A stretch of 42,223 nt of DNA from JBJXHG01 sp046160865. Its GTDB lineage: Bacteria; Planctomycetota; UBA1135; GCA-002686595. The notes beneath the pieces were generated by a model, which made no database searches, was not told where the DNA came from, and saw only the letters and a program-made list of their open reading frames with translations. Position numbers and translations under genes: made by a program. The stretch spans positions 1 through 42,223 of the forward strand of contig JBJXHG010000121.1 of the NCBI GenBank assembly GCA_046160865.1, read 5' to 3'. Shown here piece by piece: positions 25,507-34,167 of the stretch (position 1 is the stretch's first letter; each line of letters opens with the position of its first letter).

Positions 25507-26052
25507 ATGACTGCCACTCACGTCGCTCTGCTGCGCGGCATCAACGTCGGACGCGCGAAGCGCATTGCGATGGCCGATCTGCGCGCGCTGTTCGAGAGCC
25601 TCGGCTTCGGGCGCGTGCGAACCTTGTTGAATAGCGGCAACGTCGTGTTCGACGTGCCGGCGCGCGCGAAGAAGGACACGGGACCGGTGATCGAGGCTGC
25701 GATCCAGAAGCAGTTCGGCATCGTGTCGCGTGTCACGGTGATCCGCGCGAACGACCTCGACCTCATTCTCGCCGAGAATCCGTTGCTCGACGTCGCGAAG
25801 GATCCGTCGAAGCTGCTCGTAAGTGTGCCGAGCACCCGTGCGGACCTCGCGCGCTTGACGCCGCTGGTTGCGAAGAAGTGGGGGAGCGAGGCGCTCGCCG
25901 TCGGTGCGCGCGCGGCGTACTGCTGGTCGCCGAAGGGCGTGCTCGACAGCGAAGTGAACAAGGCCGTGGCGAAGCTGCTCGGCGATTCCGTCACGTCGCG
26001 CAACTGGACGACGATGTCGAAGCTGCAAGCGCTCGCGAACGATCCGTCGTAG
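25507..26052 (+). CDS. DUF1697 family protein
   Basis: A 181-residue cytoplasmic protein of the widespread DUF1697 family, whose biochemical role is not known. Typical signatures are HVALLRGINVGRAKRIAMAD near the N-terminus, LGFGRVRTLLNSGNVVF (residues 32-48), and the closing NWTTMSKLQALA. Length and layout match complete members. I chose the ATG at 25507 directly before the conserved start; an in-frame GTG at 25486 would add seven residues. Its stop lies four bases before a palindromic repeat, and the next gene converges on it from the other side. Confidence 0.88.
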   Translation: MTATHVALLRGINVGRAKRIAMADLRALFESLGFGRVRTLLNSGNVVFDVPARAKKDTGPVIEAAIQKQFGIVSRVTVIRANDLDLILAENPLLDVAKDPSKLLVSVPSTRADLARLTPLVAKKWGSEALAVGARAAYCWSPKGVLDSEVNKAVAKLLGDSVTSRNWTTMSKLQALANDPS

Positions 26053-26055
26053 GGG

Positions 26056-26237
26056 TTCGGCTGCATTTCTCACCACGTCCGTCGCGAGGTCGTGCCAGCT
26101 CGTGCGGAGCAAGGCGTTGCATCGGAATCGACCGCAGCTCTCCTGTCAGGTCAGCGAGGATCGAATCGGATCCAACAACGCCGCTCCGTGCGAGTTGGCG
26201 CGACCGCAGCAGGATGTGGTGAGAGATGCGGGTTAGC
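26056..26237 (-). repeat. 182-bp palindromic repeat, copy 2 (inverted)
   Basis: The complement of this stretch aligns with 5607-5789 along its full length at about 80% identity by eye. Its own inverted ends are gcatttctcaccacg at 26063-26077 and gtggtgagagatgc at the right, ending at 26229. They are symmetric about 26146, where the perfect palindrome cctg-t-cagg (26142-26150) lies. It fills the gap between the convergent DUF1697 and thioredoxin-HEAT genes. The outer end, gggttagc on the plus strand, provides the TAA stop codon of the minus-strand gene at 26233-26235. Confidence 0.9.
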
Positions 26238-27834
26238 GTCCCTCGATCGCTTGCAACGCCTGCAGGGCGGCGGCGCGCACGGCCGGGTCGAGGTCGCGCG
26301 CGCACGCCTGCAAGAACTCCGCGCTAGCCTTCACGCCGAGCTTGCCGAGCGCGACGGCCGCCTCGCGTCGGAGAGGCGCGAAGCCGTGGCTGAGGCAGCC
26401 GCCGAGCGATGACCATGTCGCTTCGAGTTTGCGTTCGCCGCACGCGCGCGCGGCCGCGCACCGCACGAGCACGTCGGCGTCGGTCAGCGCCGCCGCGGCA
26501 TCGAGTGGCGTCGGGAGATTTCCGGTCGCTTGTCGTGCCGCGATCACGCGATCGGCTGCACGCAGGACGGCCTCCTCGCGGCTCTGTGGTTTCGAAGCGG
26601 TGCTCGGTGGCGGGGGCGACGTCAACAGCTCTTCGATGCGCGCTTCGAACTCGGCCTTGAGCTCGACGTACGCCGCGCCCGTGCCCGGACCGCTGAAGCC
26701 CGTGTGCACACCGCGCACGCGTCCGTCGCGGCCGATGAAGATCGTCGTCGGGAACGCGCGCAGTCGATCGATCGCGGGGAACGCTTCACTCGCCTGGTGC
26801 TTGTCGGCGAGCCCGGCGATCAGCACCGGATACTGCGCGCCGTGTCGCGTCAGCGCACGCCGGACTTGCGCGACGCTGCGCTCCGCGTCGGACGTGTACT
26901 CGAACGCCAAGCCGACGATCGAGAGTCCGCGCGGCTCGTAGCGGCGATGGAGCTCGGCCAAGTACGCCATCTCGTCGTGGCAGTTCGGGCACCACGTGCC
27001 GAAGAGCTGCACGACGAGCGCGCGCCCGGCGAACTCCGGCCCTCCGAGCGAGCGCAGCTCTCCTTCGAGATCGGGATATGCGAGCGCGTCGAGACCGAAC
27101 GCATCGTTCCAGCGCGTCAGCGAGTACGCGTCGGGCAACTCGGCGCGATCGTCGCGCTTCGCCTTCCATTGCTCGTGCCAGCGATCGCCGGAGTAGAAGT
27201 CGCCCGCGAGCTCGCCCTTCTCGGTCAAGCGCGCGTCGAACAGGTACGCGTGCGCACCGTCGAACGCCGACAAGCGCAGGCGATCGCCGTCGAGCGTGCC
27301 TGCCAAGTAGCGGTAGTCTCCGGTCGGCGTCAGGAACGTGCCTTCGATCGAGCCGTCGTCGACGGTGCGGAACAGCGCGATCGCGGGATCGCCGCTCGGA
27401 TCGAACGCGACCTTCCATCGTCCGTCGATCGCGCCCGCATTCGCTGCCGCCGCCTCGGGGTCACCGAGCGCTGGAAAGCGCGGTGCCGCACCCGCGCGCG
27501 CGCCGAATGTCAACGTCGTCCAGCGATCGGCGCCGGACCGCTTCGTCCACTTGCCGACCGCGCTCGCGCCGTCGACCGAGAAGCGCACGCGCAGGAGCGA
27601 ATCGAAGTGCGACAGCTCGAAGAACATTTCCTCGCCTTGCGTGCGGATCGACGGGACCTGGATGCGTTCGCTGCCGTTCACGATCGCGACGCGCAGGCCT
27701 TGGTCCCCGCGCGCGATCTCGAGGCCGAACGGAAGCTCGCCGCCAGGTGATACGAGCCACGCGCGCCACGGACCGGTCTGCGGGGACGCGGATTCCAGGG
27801 CGAGCGCGAGCAGCGCGATGCCGATCGAGTTCAT
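26233..27834 (-). CDS. Exported TlpA-type thioredoxin fused to HEAT-like repeats
   Basis: A 533-residue protein. Residues 1-18 look like a signal peptide. Residues 20-250 are a strand-rich N-terminal region found in front of many planctomycete TlpA proteins (RWKVAFDPSGDPAIALFRTV and the SIEGTFLTPTGDYRYLAG motif). Residues 255-400 are a TlpA/ResA-type thioredoxin with the redox pair Cys282-Cys285 in FGTWCPNCHDE and the cis-Pro in AFPTTIFIG. Residues 420-533 contain HEAT-like helical repeats (VLVRCAAARACGERKLEATW, LRREAAVALGKLGV, PAVRAAALQALQAIEGR). The fusion suggests a thiol reductase with its own docking arm. The ATG at 27834 precedes the hydrophobic start; the upstream in-frame extension is not plausible. 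Its stop codon lies inside a palindromic repeat. Confidence 0.85.
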   Translation of the reverse strand: MNSIGIALLALALESASPQTGPWRAWLVSPGGELPFGLEIARGDQGLRVAIVNGSERIQVPSIRTQGEEMFFELSHFDSLLRVRFSVDGASAVGKWTKRSGADRWTTLTFGARAGAAPRFPALGDPEAAAANAGAIDGRWKVAFDPSGDPAIALFRTVDDGSIEGTFLTPTGDYRYLAGTLDGDRLRLSAFDGAHAYLFDARLTEKGELAGDFYSGDRWHEQWKAKRDDRAELPDAYSLTRWNDAFGLDALAYPDLEGELRSLGGPEFAGRALVVQLFGTWCPNCHDEMAYLAELHRRYEPRGLSIVGLAFEYTSDAERSVAQVRRALTRHGAQYPVLIAGLADKHQASEAFPAIDRLRAFPTTIFIGRDGRVRGVHTGFSGPGTGAAYVELKAEFEARIEELLTSPPPPSTASKPQSREEAVLRAADRVIAARQATGNLPTPLDAAAALTDADVLVRCAAARACGERKLEATWSSLGGCLSHGFAPLRREAAVALGKLGVKASAEFLQACARDLDPAVRAAALQALQAIEGR

Positions 27835-27892
27835 GACGGCATGGTACGCGACAGGTGCGTTCGCGCAGACGTTGCCGCGACACATCACAGGG

Positions 27893-28060
27893 CTATCAGC
27901 CCGTGGTGAAAGTCATTCGGCACGAAAGTCGTCCGTTCGCGCCAGCCCGGCGTCGCTCGATCCTCGGCGAATCTCGACGATTCGCCGGCGGTCTCGCTCC
28001 TTGTTCTGACGCGAATGGGCCACTTTCGCGCTCGAAGCACTTTCACCACGGACTGCTATT
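27893..28060. repeat. 168-bp palindromic element between divergent genes
   Basis: Outer inverted repeats ccgtggtgaaagt (27901-27913) and actttcaccacgg (28039-28051) are perfect, and the similarity extends outward to about 27893 and 28060. An inner pair (gaaagt...ttcgcg arms) is imperfect. The exact centre, 27976, is a 9-bp stem hairpin, cggcgaatc-tcgac-gattcgccg (27965-27987). It occupies the upstream region of both the thioredoxin-HEAT gene and acyP. Apart from cgtggtga its sequence is unlike the 5607-5789 family, so it is probably a separate family. Confidence 0.8.
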
Positions 28061-28070
28061 CTCGCGCGGC

Positions 28071-28349
28071 ATGGATCGCATCGCGCGACACATCTGGGTC
28101 GGAGGACTCGTGCAGGGCGTCGCGTTCCGCCACTTCACGAAAGTGCGCGCGCGCGAGCTCGGCGTCGCCGGGTTCGTGCGCAACTTGCCCGACGGCCGCG
28201 TGGAAGTCTGGGCCGAAGGTGCGCGCGCCGCGGTGGAGGATCTCGTGCGCTGGCTCGACCGCGGTCCGCCGTCCGCGCACGTGACCGAGAAGCACGTCGA
28301 GGACGCCGCACCGACGGGTGCCGAGCGATTCGAGGTCCGACGGCCTTGA
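28071..28349 (+). CDS. acyP: Acylphosphatase
   Basis: A 92-residue enzyme that hydrolyses carboxyl-phosphate bonds of acyl phosphates in the cytoplasm. The family signature is complete: GLVQGVAFRHFT with the phosphate-binding Arg20, and GFVRNLPDGRVEVWAEG with the catalytic Asn38. Length is normal for the family. The ATG at 28071 directly precedes the conserved first strand. It stands alone in the plus orientation after a palindromic element and 135 bp before the metalloprotease gene. Confidence 0.95.
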   Translation: MDRIARHIWVGGLVQGVAFRHFTKVRARELGVAGFVRNLPDGRVEVWAEGARAAVEDLVRWLDRGPPSAHVTEKHVEDAAPTGAERFEVRRP

Positions 28350-28471
28350 TCGCCAACGCACGCGGCAGATTGCCTCCAGAGCGACGTGGCAGGACGTCGA
28401 AAGGCGGGGCGCAGGCAGTTGGCAGCGAGCGCGGTGCGAGAAGAGCCGCGTTCGATTCGGGGGGGATCTTC

Positions 28472-28476
28472 AGGAG
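28472..28476 (+). promoter_or_regulatory. Ribosome binding site fixing the metalloprotease start
   Basis: aggag lies eight bases before the ATG at 28485. It favours that codon over an in-frame GTG at 28386, which would put a charged stretch before the signal peptide. Confidence 0.7.
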
Positions 28477-28484
28477 CAGGGGCG

Positions 28485-30140
28485 ATGACTGGCGGGCAAT
28501 CGTCGAGAGTGCGCTCTCGATTCGCGGCGGCATTGTGTTTCACGGCGTTCGGCGGAGGGTTCGCTGGCGAGCGGGCATTCGCGCAGGATCCGGGTGCGTT
28601 CGATCCGATGCGCGTGCTCGCGTCCTCGGCCCCGTCCGCGACAGCGGAGAGCGTGGAACCGAGCGACCCGCTCGTCTTCCGATCACGCCGCGCGCGCGCG
28701 AGCCTCACGAGCCTCGCGGATCGGGACGTGCTCGTGATCGACCTCCTCGACGGAGTGTCGTTCGCTGCGCTGCGCACGGGACGCGCCAGTGAGTCGACCT
28801 GGACCGGCAAGACGCCGGAGGATCCGGACAGCAGCGTGCACCTCGTGCTGCAGGGCGGCGTCCTCGTCGGCAGCGTGCGCTTGCACCGCGCGCTCTATCG
28901 CATCCGTCCGACACAGGATCCCAGTGACGCGCCGGACGAGGTCGTCGTCGAGCACGTCGACGAGAGCCGCTTCCCTGCGTGCGCGGTGGAGCAGCGTCAC
29001 GAGATCGCGAGCGCCGGTCATGCAGCGTCGTCGATCTCGCCGAACGGACAAGTCGCCGCGACCACGGCTACGCAGATCGACGTGCTCGTCGTGTACACGC
29101 CGCAAGCGCGCGTCGCGGCCGGCGGTCAGGCCGCGATCGAGGCCCTGATCGACCTCGCCGTGCTCGAGTCGAACACGATCTATGCGAACAGCCAGGCGAG
29201 CCTCGAGCTCCGGCTCGTGCACCGCGCCGAGGTGGCGCACACCGAGTCCGGCAATTTCACGACGGAGCTCATGCGCTTGCAGAGCCCGACGGACGGTTTC
29301 CTCGACACTGTGCACGCGCTGCGCAACACGTACGGCGCCGACGTCGTGTCGCTGATCGTCAATCAGAGTTCGAGCTGCGGCGTCGGCTACGTGATGACGA
29401 ACGCGACGTCGTCGTTCCAAGGCTACGCGTTCAACGTCGTCGCGCGTTCGTGCGCGACGGGCTACTACAGCTTCGCGCACGAGCTCGGACACAACTTCGG
29501 CTGCGCGCACGATCGCGCGACGGGCGGCACGGGCTTGTTCCCGTACTCGCACGGCTATCACAACCCGGCGCAGACGTGGCGCACGGTGATGGCCTATCCG
29601 CCGGGCGTGCGGATCCCGTTCTTCTCGAACCCGACGGTGCAGTACCAGGGTCAACCGACGGGAGTCGTGAGCACGGCACCGCTCGGCTGCGACAACGCGA
29701 AGACGATGTCGCTCTCGGCGCCGGTGATCGCCGCATTCCGCGGCACCGTCGCCACGAGCGCGAGCGAATACGGCCTCGGCAAGCCCACGTCGATGGGCGT
29801 GCGACCGCGCTTGTCGTCGACCGGGAGCACGAGCGTCGCGAGCAACTCGCTCACGCTGCGGCTCACCAGCGCGATCCCGAGCAGCCTCGGCTTCGTGCAC
29901 GTCGCGCAGCAATCGGCGAACGCGCCGTTCCAAGGCGGCACGCTGTACGCCGCCGCGCCGGTCGTCGCGTGGAAGGGGTTCCGCGCCGCGATCGACGGCT
30001 CGGCGAGCGTGCCTGTTCCGCTCTCGGCGCCGATGATCGGCCAAACGAGGTACTACCAGGCGTTCTTCCGTGACGTCCTGCATCCCGACGGAACGCGCGT
30101 CGGCATGTCGAACGGCGTGCAAGCCATCTGCGCGCCGTGA
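28485..30140 (+). CDS. Secreted reprolysin-like zinc metalloprotease
   Basis: A 551-residue exported protease. Residues 10-33 are a signal peptide (ending near ERAFAQ). A propeptide-like region runs to about 195 and contains one cysteine (Cys166), a possible latency switch. The catalytic domain (198-440) opens with IDVLVVYTPQARV and holds the zinc motif HELGHNFGCAHD (332-343) with Glu333 as base, followed by Met369 in VMAYPPG as the Met-turn, which together define the reprolysin/astacin-type metzincins. Residues 455-551 are a C-terminal module ending YYQAFFRDV and MSNGVQAICAP, like those at 6105-6722 and 22926-24692. A good ribosome site fixes the ATG at 28485. It converges on ada, 15 bp away. 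Substrate unknown. Confidence 0.92.
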   Translation: MTGGQSSRVRSRFAAALCFTAFGGGFAGERAFAQDPGAFDPMRVLASSAPSATAESVEPSDPLVFRSRRARASLTSLADRDVLVIDLLDGVSFAALRTGRASESTWTGKTPEDPDSSVHLVLQGGVLVGSVRLHRALYRIRPTQDPSDAPDEVVVEHVDESRFPACAVEQRHEIASAGHAASSISPNGQVAATTATQIDVLVVYTPQARVAAGGQAAIEALIDLAVLESNTIYANSQASLELRLVHRAEVAHTESGNFTTELMRLQSPTDGFLDTVHALRNTYGADVVSLIVNQSSSCGVGYVMTNATSSFQGYAFNVVARSCATGYYSFAHELGHNFGCAHDRATGGTGLFPYSHGYHNPAQTWRTVMAYPPGVRIPFFSNPTVQYQGQPTGVVSTAPLGCDNAKTMSLSAPVIAAFRGTVATSASEYGLGKPTSMGVRPRLSSTGSTSVASNSLTLRLTSAIPSSLGFVHVAQQSANAPFQGGTLYAAAPVVAWKGFRAAIDGSASVPVPLSAPMIGQTRYYQAFFRDVLHPDGTRVGMSNGVQAICAP

Positions 30141-30155
30141 CGGCGCGCGGCGCGC

Positions 30156-31202
30156 TCAGCGCGCCAGCACTGTGCGCTCGTGCTCGAGCAGCCACTGCTT
30201 GCGCCACACTCCGCCGCCGTAACCGCACACGTCGCCGTCCGCGCGCACGACACGGTGGCAGGGGATCACGATCGCGATCGCGTTCTTGCCGTTCGCGAGT
30301 CCGATCGCGCGCTGTGCGCCGACGCGTCCGACGTGCTCGGCCATCTGCGAGTACGAGCGCGTCTGTGCGAACGGGATCGTGAGCAGCGCTTCCCACGCCC
30401 TCTTCTGGAACGGCGTGCCGATCGGCGCGACGTTCACCGTGAACTGCGTGAGGCGGCCATCGAAGTACGCCGCGAGCTCGCGCTCGGTCTGCGCGAGCAG
30501 CGCGTTCGACGCGGGAACGATCGTCGCGCCGGTAGCTCGCCGCACGCGGTCGAGCTCCGACTCGAGCGCGCGCCGGTCCGCGAACTCGAGCAAGTGGAGC
30601 GCGTCGCCCGCGACCGCGACCATCGGTCCGAGTGGCGTCGCGATCGAGCTCGCGCACAGCGCGCGGGCCGCGCGTCCACTCGCCGGTGGCTCGCCGAACA
30701 ACTTCGCGAACGCGTCGCGGAACCCGCTCGCCGACTCGAACCCGTGCTGCAATCCGACGCTCATCACGCCCGTGCCTTTCTGTAGCTCTCCGAGCGCGGC
30801 ACCCATGCGCCGCGCGCGGTGCCACGCCTGGAACGTCATGCCGTACGTGCGCCGGAAGTAACGCCGCGCGCGCTCGGGCTCGACCGACAATCGACGCAGG
30901 TCTTCGTCCGTGACGCGCCGGCCGGGATCGCGCTCGACCGCCGCGACGAGTCGCGCGACCCACTCGGGCGGCTTGCGCGCGGCTTCGATCGGCTCGCAAC
31001 GCTTGCACGCGCGATAACCCGCCGCGAGCGCGGCCGTCGGACTGGCGAAGAACTCGACGTTCTCGCGCTTCGGCTTCTTCGATGCGCACGTCGGCCGGCA
31101 GAAGATGCCCGTCGTCTTCACGCCGAAGAAGAACACGCCTTCGGCCGAGCGGTCGCGACGCGCGAGCGCGGAGTACATCGAGGCGGCGCTGGGCAGCGGC
31201 AT
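30156..31202 (-). CDS. ada: Bifunctional methyl-transfer DNA repair protein and regulator Ada
   Basis: A 348-residue protein that removes methyl groups from DNA and activates the adaptive response. The N-terminal zinc domain carries its four ligands Cys35 and Cys39 (CRPTC) and Cys66 and Cys69 (CKRC); methylation of the first turns the protein into an activator. Residues 80-175 are an AraC-type helix-turn-helix (SVGLQHGFESASGFRDAF). The C-terminal O6-methylguanine methyltransferase domain has the acceptor Cys315 in IPCHRVV. All functional parts of full Ada are present. The ATG at 31202 is the longest reasonable start; an internal Met at residue 9 is possible. No alkA or alkB gene lies next to it. 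It is divergent from the SLC13 gene. Confidence 0.94.
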   Translation of the reverse strand: MPLPSAASMYSALARRDRSAEGVFFFGVKTTGIFCRPTCASKKPKRENVEFFASPTAALAAGYRACKRCEPIEAARKPPEWVARLVAAVERDPGRRVTDEDLRRLSVEPERARRYFRRTYGMTFQAWHRARRMGAALGELQKGTGVMSVGLQHGFESASGFRDAFAKLFGEPPASGRAARALCASSIATPLGPMVAVAGDALHLLEFADRRALESELDRVRRATGATIVPASNALLAQTERELAAYFDGRLTQFTVNVAPIGTPFQKRAWEALLTIPFAQTRSYSQMAEHVGRVGAQRAIGLANGKNAIAIVIPCHRVVRADGDVCGYGGGVWRKQWLLEHERTVLAR

Positions 31203-31381
31203 GACGCACAGAATCGCCGCGCGAGCGCGCGGCCGCGACCGAAAACACGACGTCGAATTCGATTTCGAGTGCGCGCTCCGGGCTCCGCGGTCGCGACCAA
31301 CCGATCGGACGGCTCGAACGGCACCCGCGCCACGAAGGAAACCTCCGGCCGCGTTCGATACAGTCCGGCAACCTCACGACC

Positions 31382-33181
31382 ATGACTTGGGAGAGTTGGT
31401 TCACGCTCGCGGTTCTCGCGTTGATGGTCGCGGCGCTCGCGCGCAACCTCGCGAGCGACTTCGTCATGGTCGGCGTGCTGGCGGTGTTCATGACCGCCGG
31501 CTTGTTCTCGGAAAAGTTCCCATCGCCGTCGAAGCTCGTGTCCGGCCTTGGCAACGAGGCGCTCGTCACGGTGCTCGTGCTGTACGTCGTCGTCGCCGGC
31601 CTTTCGCGTACGGGCGCGATGGAGCTTCTCGCGCGGCCGGTGCTCGGCCGGCCGAAGAGCGTCGAGTCGGCGCAGCTGCGCCTGATGCTCTCGTGTGGCG
31701 GCTTGTCGGCGTTCCTGAACAACACGCCGATCGTCGCGATGTTCCTCCCGGTCGTGTCCGATCTCTCGAAGCGCGCGCGCATCTCGGCTTCGAAGCTGTT
31801 CATCCCGCTGTCGTTCTCGACGATCCTGGGCGGCACCTGCACGCTCATCGGCACGAGCACGAACATGGTCGTGTACGGACTGGTCGTGGCCGAGACCGGC
31901 GACCGCGCCGCGTTGAACATGTTCGACCTGACCGGCGTCGCCCTGCCGTGCGCGCTCGTGGGGATCGCGTTCCTCGTGCTGACGCACCGCTGGCTCCTGC
32001 CGGATCGCAAGCCGTCGATCTCGATCAGCGGCGATCCGCGCGAGTACACGGTCGAGATGGAGGTCGAGCCCGCGAGCGTGCTCGTCGGACAGACGATCGA
32101 GCAGGCCGGACTGCGCGGCTTGCCGGCGATGTACTTGGCGGGCATCGAGCGCGAAGGTCGCGTGCTGCCCGCCGTCGCGTCGACCCAGAAGCTCAGCGGC
32201 GGCGACCGGCTGATCTTCGTCGGCGTCGTCGATTCGGTCGTCGACCTGCAGAAGATCCGCGGCTTGCGGCCGGCCACCAATCAGGTGTTCAAGCTCGACG
32301 CGCCGCGCTCGGAGCGATGCATGATCGAGGCCGTCGTCTCGAACAAGTGTCCGCTCGTCGGGCAGACGATCCGCGATGGGAAGTTCCGCTCGGTCTACAA
32401 CGCCGCCGTGATCGCGGTCGCGCGCTCCGGCGAGCGCTTGCGCCAGAAGATCGGCGACATCGAGCTGCAGCCGGGCGACACGCTGCTGCTCGAAGCGCAT
32501 CCGAGCTTCGCCGACCAGCAGCGCAACTCGCGTGACTTCTTCCTCGTCTCGCGGCTCGAGAACTCGACGCCGCCCGGACACGAAAGGGCGTGGACCGCGA
32601 TCGCGATCCTCGTCGCGATGGTGGCGATCGCGGGCTTCGAGTGGCTGTCGATGGTGCACGCCGGGCTGCTCGCGGCGGCGTTGATGCTGATCACCGGCTG
32701 CTGCAACGCCGGCGCGGCGCGCCGCAGCGTCGACTGGGAAGTGCTGATCACGATCGCCGCGGCGCTCGGCATCGGCGAGACGATGCGCAGCACGGGACTC
32801 GCCGCGTACATCGCGGAGCACGCGACGAGCGCGATGGGCGCGCATCCGTGGGCGGTGCTCGTCGCGATCTACGGCGTGACGATGTTGCTCACGGAGCTCT
32901 TGAGCAACAACGCGACGGCGGCGCTCATGTATCCGATCGCGATGGCGACATCGAGATCGCTCGGGATCGACTACCACCCGTTCCTGATCGCGATCATGAT
33001 CGCCGCGTCGTGCGGCTTCGCGACGCCGTTCGGGTACCAGACGAACCTGATGGTGTACGGCCCCGGAGGCTACAAGTTCACCGACTTCCTGCGCGTCGGC
33101 GTGCTGCTCGATCTGATCGTGATGGCCGTCGCCGTGATCATGATTCCGATCGTGTGGCCGCTCGTGAAGGTCGCGAGCTGA
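31382..33181 (+). CDS. SLC13 (DASS) family permease with two TrkA-C domains
   Basis: A 599-residue inner-membrane transporter. The N-terminal membrane half (1-205) has the NNTPIVAMFLPVV motif and FSTILGGTCTLIGTSTN, and the C-terminal half (400-595) has the symmetric SNNATAALMYPIAM and FATPFGYQTNLMV, which together form the substrate site of divalent-anion/sodium symporters. Between them (210-395) lie two TrkA-C regulatory domains, SVLVGQTIEQAGLRGLPAMY and CPLVGQTIRDGKFRSVYNAA, usually linked to nucleotide control. Similar proteins transport sulfate, dicarboxylates or similar anions; the substrate here is not known. The gene stands alone and converges on the anti-sigma gene, three bases away. 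The ATG at 31382 is clear. Confidence 0.92.
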   Translation: MTWESWFTLAVLALMVAALARNLASDFVMVGVLAVFMTAGLFSEKFPSPSKLVSGLGNEALVTVLVLYVVVAGLSRTGAMELLARPVLGRPKSVESAQLRLMLSCGGLSAFLNNTPIVAMFLPVVSDLSKRARISASKLFIPLSFSTILGGTCTLIGTSTNMVVYGLVVAETGDRAALNMFDLTGVALPCALVGIAFLVLTHRWLLPDRKPSISISGDPREYTVEMEVEPASVLVGQTIEQAGLRGLPAMYLAGIEREGRVLPAVASTQKLSGGDRLIFVGVVDSVVDLQKIRGLRPATNQVFKLDAPRSERCMIEAVVSNKCPLVGQTIRDGKFRSVYNAAVIAVARSGERLRQKIGDIELQPGDTLLLEAHPSFADQQRNSRDFFLVSRLENSTPPGHERAWTAIAILVAMVAIAGFEWLSMVHAGLLAAALMLITGCCNAGAARRSVDWEVLITIAAALGIGETMRSTGLAAYIAEHATSAMGAHPWAVLVAIYGVTMLLTELLSNNATAALMYPIAMATSRSLGIDYHPFLIAIMIAASCGFATPFGYQTNLMVYGPGGYKFTDFLRVGVLLDLIVMAVAVIMIPIVWPLVKVAS

Positions 33182-33184
33182 GCG

Positions 33185-33658
33185 TCACGGCCGCCGTTGC
33201 GTCGCCAAGCGCGACCACTGTCCACCGCTGGTCGCGAGCGGCGGTGCCGTCCCGCCGTAGTAGTGCGCGTACGCCGATCGCTCCTCGCCGCGCGGCGCAT
33301 TCGTCGTCTCGCCGCCGCCGACGCGCAGCGCCGACAGTGCGAGCAGCAAGCCCGCAGCGATGCCGGCCGCCGCAGCCCACCAGGGCGAGAGACGCTCGGG
33401 CGCGACGCTCGGCCGAGGAGCCGTCGTCGCGACGTCGCGCGTTGCAGCCTGCAAGCGCTCCGCCCAATCGGGCGGCAACTCGTCGCGCGCGCTCGTGCGC
33501 ACCGCGACGACGCGGCCGAGACCGTGCTCGAGCTCGCTTGCGAACTGCCGGCATTCCTCGCAGTCGCGCAGGTGCTCGTCGAGCGCACGCGACTCCGCAG
33601 GATCGAGCTCGCCGTACAACCGCAATGCCAGTCGTTCGTGGATGTCCTCGTGCTTCAT
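33185..33658 (-). CDS. Zinc-finger anti-sigma factor, membrane-anchored
   Basis: A 157-residue anti-sigma factor. The N-terminus (residues 1-45) has the ZAS zinc motif His29-x3-Cys33-x2-Cys36 (HLRDCEEC) that binds the sigma factor in the cytoplasm. A linker follows, then one membrane helix (about 90-112, WWAAAAGIAAGLLLALSAL) and a short outer tail. Its ATG overlaps the stop of the sigma gene by four bases (ATGA), which shows translational coupling and partnership with it. The next gene, on the plus strand, ends three bases beyond its stop codon. Confidence 0.9.
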   Translation of the reverse strand: MKHEDIHERLALRLYGELDPAESRALDEHLRDCEECRQFASELEHGLGRVVAVRTSARDELPPDWAERLQAATRDVATTAPRPSVAPERLSPWWAAAAGIAAGLLLALSALRVGGGETTNAPRGEERSAYAHYYGGTAPPLATSGGQWSRLATQRRP

Positions 33659-34167
33659 GATTCGGTTCCCGTGCCCGGCCGGTAGCGCGCGAGCTTGTGC
33701 TGCAGCTTCACGCACGCGCGCGCGAACTGCGTCTTGACGGTCGGCAGCGCCACGTCGAGAGCGGCTGCGATCTCGGACAGCGACAGCTCGCCGTCGTGGC
33801 GCAAGAGGAAGATCGTGCGCTGCCCTTCGGACAGCTCCGCGATGGCGTGCTCGAAGCACGAGCGGAGCACGGCGTCGCTCGGCACGTGCGGCGGCGCCAC
33901 GGGCTCGACCTCCGGCTCCGCGCGCTGTCGTTCGCGACGCCGCAAGAGATCGAGCGACGTCGTCACCGCGACCTTGCGCAACCAGGCGTGCGCGAACTGT
34001 GGCGGCGAGCCTTGCGACGAGCGCGTCCACAAGCGCAGGAACGTCTCCTGTGCGGCATCGGCGGACAGGTGGTCGTCGCGCAGGATCGAACGGCAGACGC
34101 GCAGCACGTCGCGCTGGTGCTGCGCGACGAGCGCGTCGAATGCGCGCGGTGTCGGCATCGCACTCAC
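33655..34167 (-). CDS. ECF-type RNA polymerase sigma factor
   Basis: A 170-residue sigma-70 family protein with only regions 2 and 4. Region 2 (10-75) includes LVAQHQRDVLRVCRSILRDD and ADAAQETFLRLW. Region 4 (105-165) carries the helix-turn-helix ELSEGQRTIFLLRHDGELSL and SEIAAALDVALPTVKTQF. It directs transcription of an envelope or stress regulon, kept off by the anti-sigma factor encoded next. The start is GTG at 34167, chosen because it overlaps the preceding lipoprotein stop codon by four bases; an ATG three codons further in is the alternative. It lies between a lipoprotein gene and its anti-sigma gene in one tightly coupled operon. Confidence 0.92.
   Translation of the reverse strand: MSAMPTPRAFDALVAQHQRDVLRVCRSILRDDHLSADAAQETFLRLWTRSSQGSPPQFAHAWLRKVAVTTSLDLLRRRERQRAEPEVEPVAPPHVPSDAVLRSCFEHAIAELSEGQRTIFLLRHDGELSLSEIAAALDVALPTVKTQFARACVKLQHKLARYRPGTGTES

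Noticed and set aside
27893..28060. Third full copy of the 180-bp repeat
   Set aside because: Only the short cgtggtga end is alike, and in the opposite sense; the rest does not align.
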